From positions 62,001-126,000 of the forward strand of contig RPFO01000175.1 of the NCBI GenBank assembly GCA_009746045.1: DNA of 64,000 nucleotides. Reading direction: 5' to 3'. Numbering within the stretch: the stretch's first letter is position 1; every line of letters starts with the position of its first letter. This document shows positions 60,979 to 64,000 of the stretch, piece by piece. Made by a program: the position numbers and the translations under genes. This stretch comes from Mesostigma viride (Eukaryota; Streptophyta; Mesostigmatophyceae; Mesostigmatales; Mesostigmataceae). The notes below the pieces were generated by a model. That model made no database searches, was not told where the DNA came from, and worked only from the letters and a program-made list of their open reading frames with translations.

Positions 60979-61347
60979 CTAAGTCCTGCACATCCACATT
61001 GCCACAGCCGAGAACGGCACACACCATTCGTCCCTGGGTTCACGCTTTCTATCATACTTGCGTCCCCGTTGCTTCTTTTTCTGCTTCCTCAGCTGCTCCT
61101 TGGCTGCTTCTTCGTCACTGCTGACATCGATAGGGTTGCGCTGCCCGCTGCCAGTGTCTGCAGAAACCAACGCATCACCATCTTTCCCAGAATCTGACTC
61201 GTCCGATGATGTTTCCTTCTCGGACGACCGGCCTGGGGGCTCACCAGCATTGCCGGACTGAGCCGATGCTGCTGCTGCACTGCTGGCTGCATTGCTATCA
61301 TTCCCCCTTTCCCTCTTGCTGCGGTTACAGCGCGTCTGCTGCCTGGC
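60979..61347 (-). CDS. Short acidic/basic ORF, uncertain
   Basis: About 123 open codons without a clear start: Ala/Ser-rich, then acidic (ETSSDESDSGKDGD), SSDEEAAKEQL and a Lys/Arg cluster RKQKKKQRGRKYDRKRE resembling a nuclear localisation signal. It could be one exon of a nuclear protein on the minus strand; I see no convincing partner exons. Low confidence. Confidence 0.25.
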   Translation of the reverse strand, partial: ARQQTRCNRSKRERGNDSNAASSAAAASAQSGNAGEPPGRSSEKETSSDESDSGKDGDALVSADTGSGQRNPIDVSSDEEAAKEQLRKQKKKQRGRKYDRKREPRDEWCVPFSAVAMWMCRT

Positions 61348-61565
61348 CTACGCCAACGATGGCACGTGGACCAGGCGCAGGCCCTTTGGCCGTGTTGGCG
61401 GCCTGTTTCGGCATGAAAAAAGCTGCGATCCCCCCAGATTTAATTTTTCCCAGTATTCCTTTCGGCGCCATCCCTTCACCCAAAAACTTCCAACCCCCAG
61501 GTCGCTAACTTTGCTAGTTGACTATCGGACTAAGCCATTAACGTTGTTAAATGTTTATACAATTT

Positions 61566-62172
61566 AAGAAACAATTGCGGATCATTGCCTGCCTAGCTTG
61601 CTTAAGGCATGGCCCGCCGACACACAAGCTGACATCATCCTAAATTAAGTAACACCGGCATGCGTCACACGCTGGCCTGAACAGTGCTGAAAACGCCACT
61701 ACAAACAACGCGGCCACGCACCCCCAGGCTAGTGCGTTAACCGTACAGGTAGTTGTACAAGGTTCCCAAGACTGACAAACATAAAACTCGCCCATCGACC
61801 CCTTGGGCCGGTCCGAATCCACTATACAATAATTAATCACGACTCACTAAAGAACCCAAATCAGCCAAAGATTCGTTAAGCAACCAGCCGACCCTACAGG
61901 TCCCCACCTAACCTCAGCTGGTGCAACCAAACACGAATCTTTGCAAGCAAGTCGTATAAAACCTACAATTAATTTTCTCGGACCGCTAATTAATAGCCAC
62001 CGACCCTTATAAACAACCGGGTCATCCAAGGAAAATTCGGGCGAGCAGGAAACCCTTTGTACAGATCGAATTAGTCAGCCCATGTCGCAGACAGCCTTCC
62101 ACATCCAGGCCAAGGCATGGCGGCCTTATCTTTCCCGCATGCGTTAATTAAACTATATTCAGAGAAAACCGA
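61566..62172. repeat. 607-bp direct repeat, copy A
   Basis: Nearly identical to 63150-63756 (same length; differences such as AAGTAAC/AATTAAC and CACGCTGG/CACGCCGG). Starts AAGAAACAATTGCGG, ends AAAACCGA. Could be LTRs of a ~2.2-kb non-autonomous element or a tandem unit. No TG/CA ends. Confidence 0.9.
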
Positions 62173-63149
62173 TTAAGATCACTCAGCTCCCAAGAAGACC
62201 AGCATTTGATTGAATACAATAAGTGGAGCCCTGCCACAAATGCAGCAGTTAACAGTGGCCTTAAGGTTTCTCAATCCGCACGCGGAAGCGAGAAGCCTCC
62301 ACCCAATTACCCCCCCCTGGCGCCAACCCCATTGCGCCGATTAAACTCATGCGCCGATTAAACTCATTGCGCGAAAGAGCGTGTCGCAACATCTTAAATG
62401 GCGACTCAGCCCGCGCTAGGCTATATGAACCCCCGCAGGGGCCCGCTGGTTACAATGCGACACAAGCCGGTGACCACCCCAAAAGCAGGCCCTCAAAAAG
62501 AGCCAGCATTTCGCAATTCCGGAACCGTCCAAAAAGGAAAGAGGTTTTACGACACCATAATAGACTGAGCCGCGCAGCAGGTGCTGAGACGAAAAGGAAC
62601 AACAAAGGTCTGGCGTAGCCTCGCCTCCCTAAGACGCCCTCCCCAACTCGAGTCTCGCAATAGGGAAATTTCTAGCTTCGGAGCGCAACTCCCGCGCGGC
62701 TCCTATTGTCCCCAACCACCCCCCCTCGGCAGGGGCAGCTGGACAACTGACCTGCCGCCACAAAAAATAATTTATGAAAAAAAAACAGGCCGTTGCTGAC
62801 AGGAACCTGGTTCAGGACCTTTTGAGTCCAGGTCACGTCCCACGCACCATCGCAAGGTGGCAAGCCTGCGATGTGACACTAGAGCTGTTTTAGAAACTTA
62901 TAAACAGCTCCGCCGAAGCTGGCCAAACCGCCGGAGTAGCGCCCCATCCTTCGCCCATGTCAAAAAGACCCGCAGCCGGGGAAAACGACATGGGGGTAAA
63001 TTTAAATTTTCTTTCCGTTGCACGACCAACTATACTATGCTTGGTCGAACAACTTAGCGGTTGTGCCACCATCTGCCTCGGCTACAAGACAGATGCAACC
63101 CGCGCTAGAATGTGCAATTTTGCACAGGCGGCCATTGCCGCCATTGTGA
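62173..63149. other. 977 bp between the 607-bp repeats
   Basis: No recognisable gene. A basic 89-codon ORF (62349-62618) and several shorter ones lack motifs. It includes a small GCGCCGATTAAACTCA duplication near 62335. Confidence 0.4.
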
Positions 63150-63756
63150 AAGAAACAATTGCGGATCATTGCCTGCCTAGCTTGCTTAAGGCATGGCCCG
63201 CCGACACACAAGCTGACATCATCCTAAATTAATTAACACCGGCATGCGTCACACGCCGGCCTGAACAGTGCTGAAAACGCCACTACAAACAACGTGGCCA
63301 CGCACCCCCAGGCTAGTGCGTTAACCGTACAGGTAGTTGTACAAGGTTCCCAAGACTGACAAACATAAAACTCGCCCATCGACCCCTTGGGCCGGTCCGA
63401 ATCCACTATACAATAATTAATCACGACTCACTAAAGAACCCAAATCAGCCAAAGATTCGTTAAGCAACCAGCCGACCCTACAGGTCCCCACCTAACCTCA
63501 GCTGGTGCAACCAAACACGAATCTTTGCAAGCAAGTCGTATAAAACCTACAATTAATTTTCTCGGACCGCTAATTAATAGCCACCGACCCTTATAAACAA
63601 CCGGGTCATCCAAGGAAAATTCGGGCGAGCAGGAAACCCTTTGTACAGATCGAATTAGTCAGCCCATGTCGCAGACAGCCTTCCACATCCAGGCCAAGGC
63701 ATGGCGGCCTTATCTTTCCCGCATGCGTTAATTAAACTATATTCAGAGAAAACCGA
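63150..63756. repeat. 607-bp direct repeat, copy B
   Basis: See copy A. Beyond it, AATTGTTTCTT at about 63806-63817 is the inverse of the repeat's first bases, hinting at inverted ends of a larger element. Confidence 0.9.
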
Positions 63757-64000
63757 ATTACTGACCCGGCCCGAAATTTCCCTACGCATCTAGTAATGGA
63801 CAGAATTGTTTCTTATGCAAACAAATCTACAGCGTTAATAAACACACCTGGAATTGGATTCAAAGAAATCTGTAAATCAGGCAACCTCGCAACGCTTCAT
63901 CAATCAGCTCCTCAATCATATTCCTAAAACCTTTGCCATCATCGAGACATCGACCATCGCCAGTCGTCGTGGGTTACAACTTTACATTCGTCTAGAACTC
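63757..64000. other. Window end, nothing recognised
   Basis: 244 bp of unannotated sequence. Confidence 0.4.

Overview
This window looks like nuclear DNA of a microbial eukaryote, possibly an alga, but I cannot name the species. The support is a gene of eight exons joined by GT-AG introns, Copia-like LTR retrotransposons with terminal direct repeats and target-site duplications (TSDs), a TIR transposon carrying spliced genes, and very heavy micro- and minisatellite content. There is no prokaryotic operon structure, and I recognise no rRNA or tRNA gene.

Layout. (1) 1-4660: no gene. A 411-bp direct repeat flanks 1.6 kb of non-coding DNA, followed by a (CAGC)n tract. (2) About 4661-41878: a short tandem satellite of ~0.7-kb units, about 4 kb before expansion, blown up to 37 kb by insertions. 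These are Copia-like element 1 (4892-11056, minus), Copia-like element 2 (11131-20406, plus), a solo LTR (22171-22643) of the element 3 family, and a TIR DNA transposon (24413-41693) that itself contains element 3 (28256-35910, plus) and a 5'-truncated LINE fragment (about 40120-41530). Every boundary except the LINE's is resolved to the base by a TSD that restores the satellite or host sequence. (3) 41879-43599: intergenic, with a 2 x 208-bp tandem repeat. (4) 43600-58961, possibly to 60540: one plus-strand tetratricopeptide-repeat gene. Its eight exons join in perfect phase to 597 codons, and seven of its eight introns carry their own, unrelated tandem repeat, two of them several kilobases long. 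(5) 60541-64000: no confident gene. A 607-bp direct repeat flanks 1 kb of DNA.

How it works together. The three retroelements form one unusual clade. Their order is gag, integrase, retropepsin-like domain, reverse transcriptase, RNase H, with the protease between IN and RT instead of before IN as in Ty1/copia. They share an HGDD reverse-transcriptase box, a DTQ/DTN protease motif, a short integrase D-E spacing, and LTRs that begin AGTT and end AACT rather than TG and CA. Element 2 also has an extra 396-codon ORF before gag, and a gag stop (UGA followed by CUAG) in a classical readthrough context. The 17.3-kb DNA transposon has 25-bp TIRs, a 3-bp TSD, arrays of a GGCACACC-type motif at both ends and in an internal foldback, a transposase-like gene with the GHTHxDxDQRF signature, and a second spliced gene on the opposite strand. 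These two systems are the best candidates for something undescribed.
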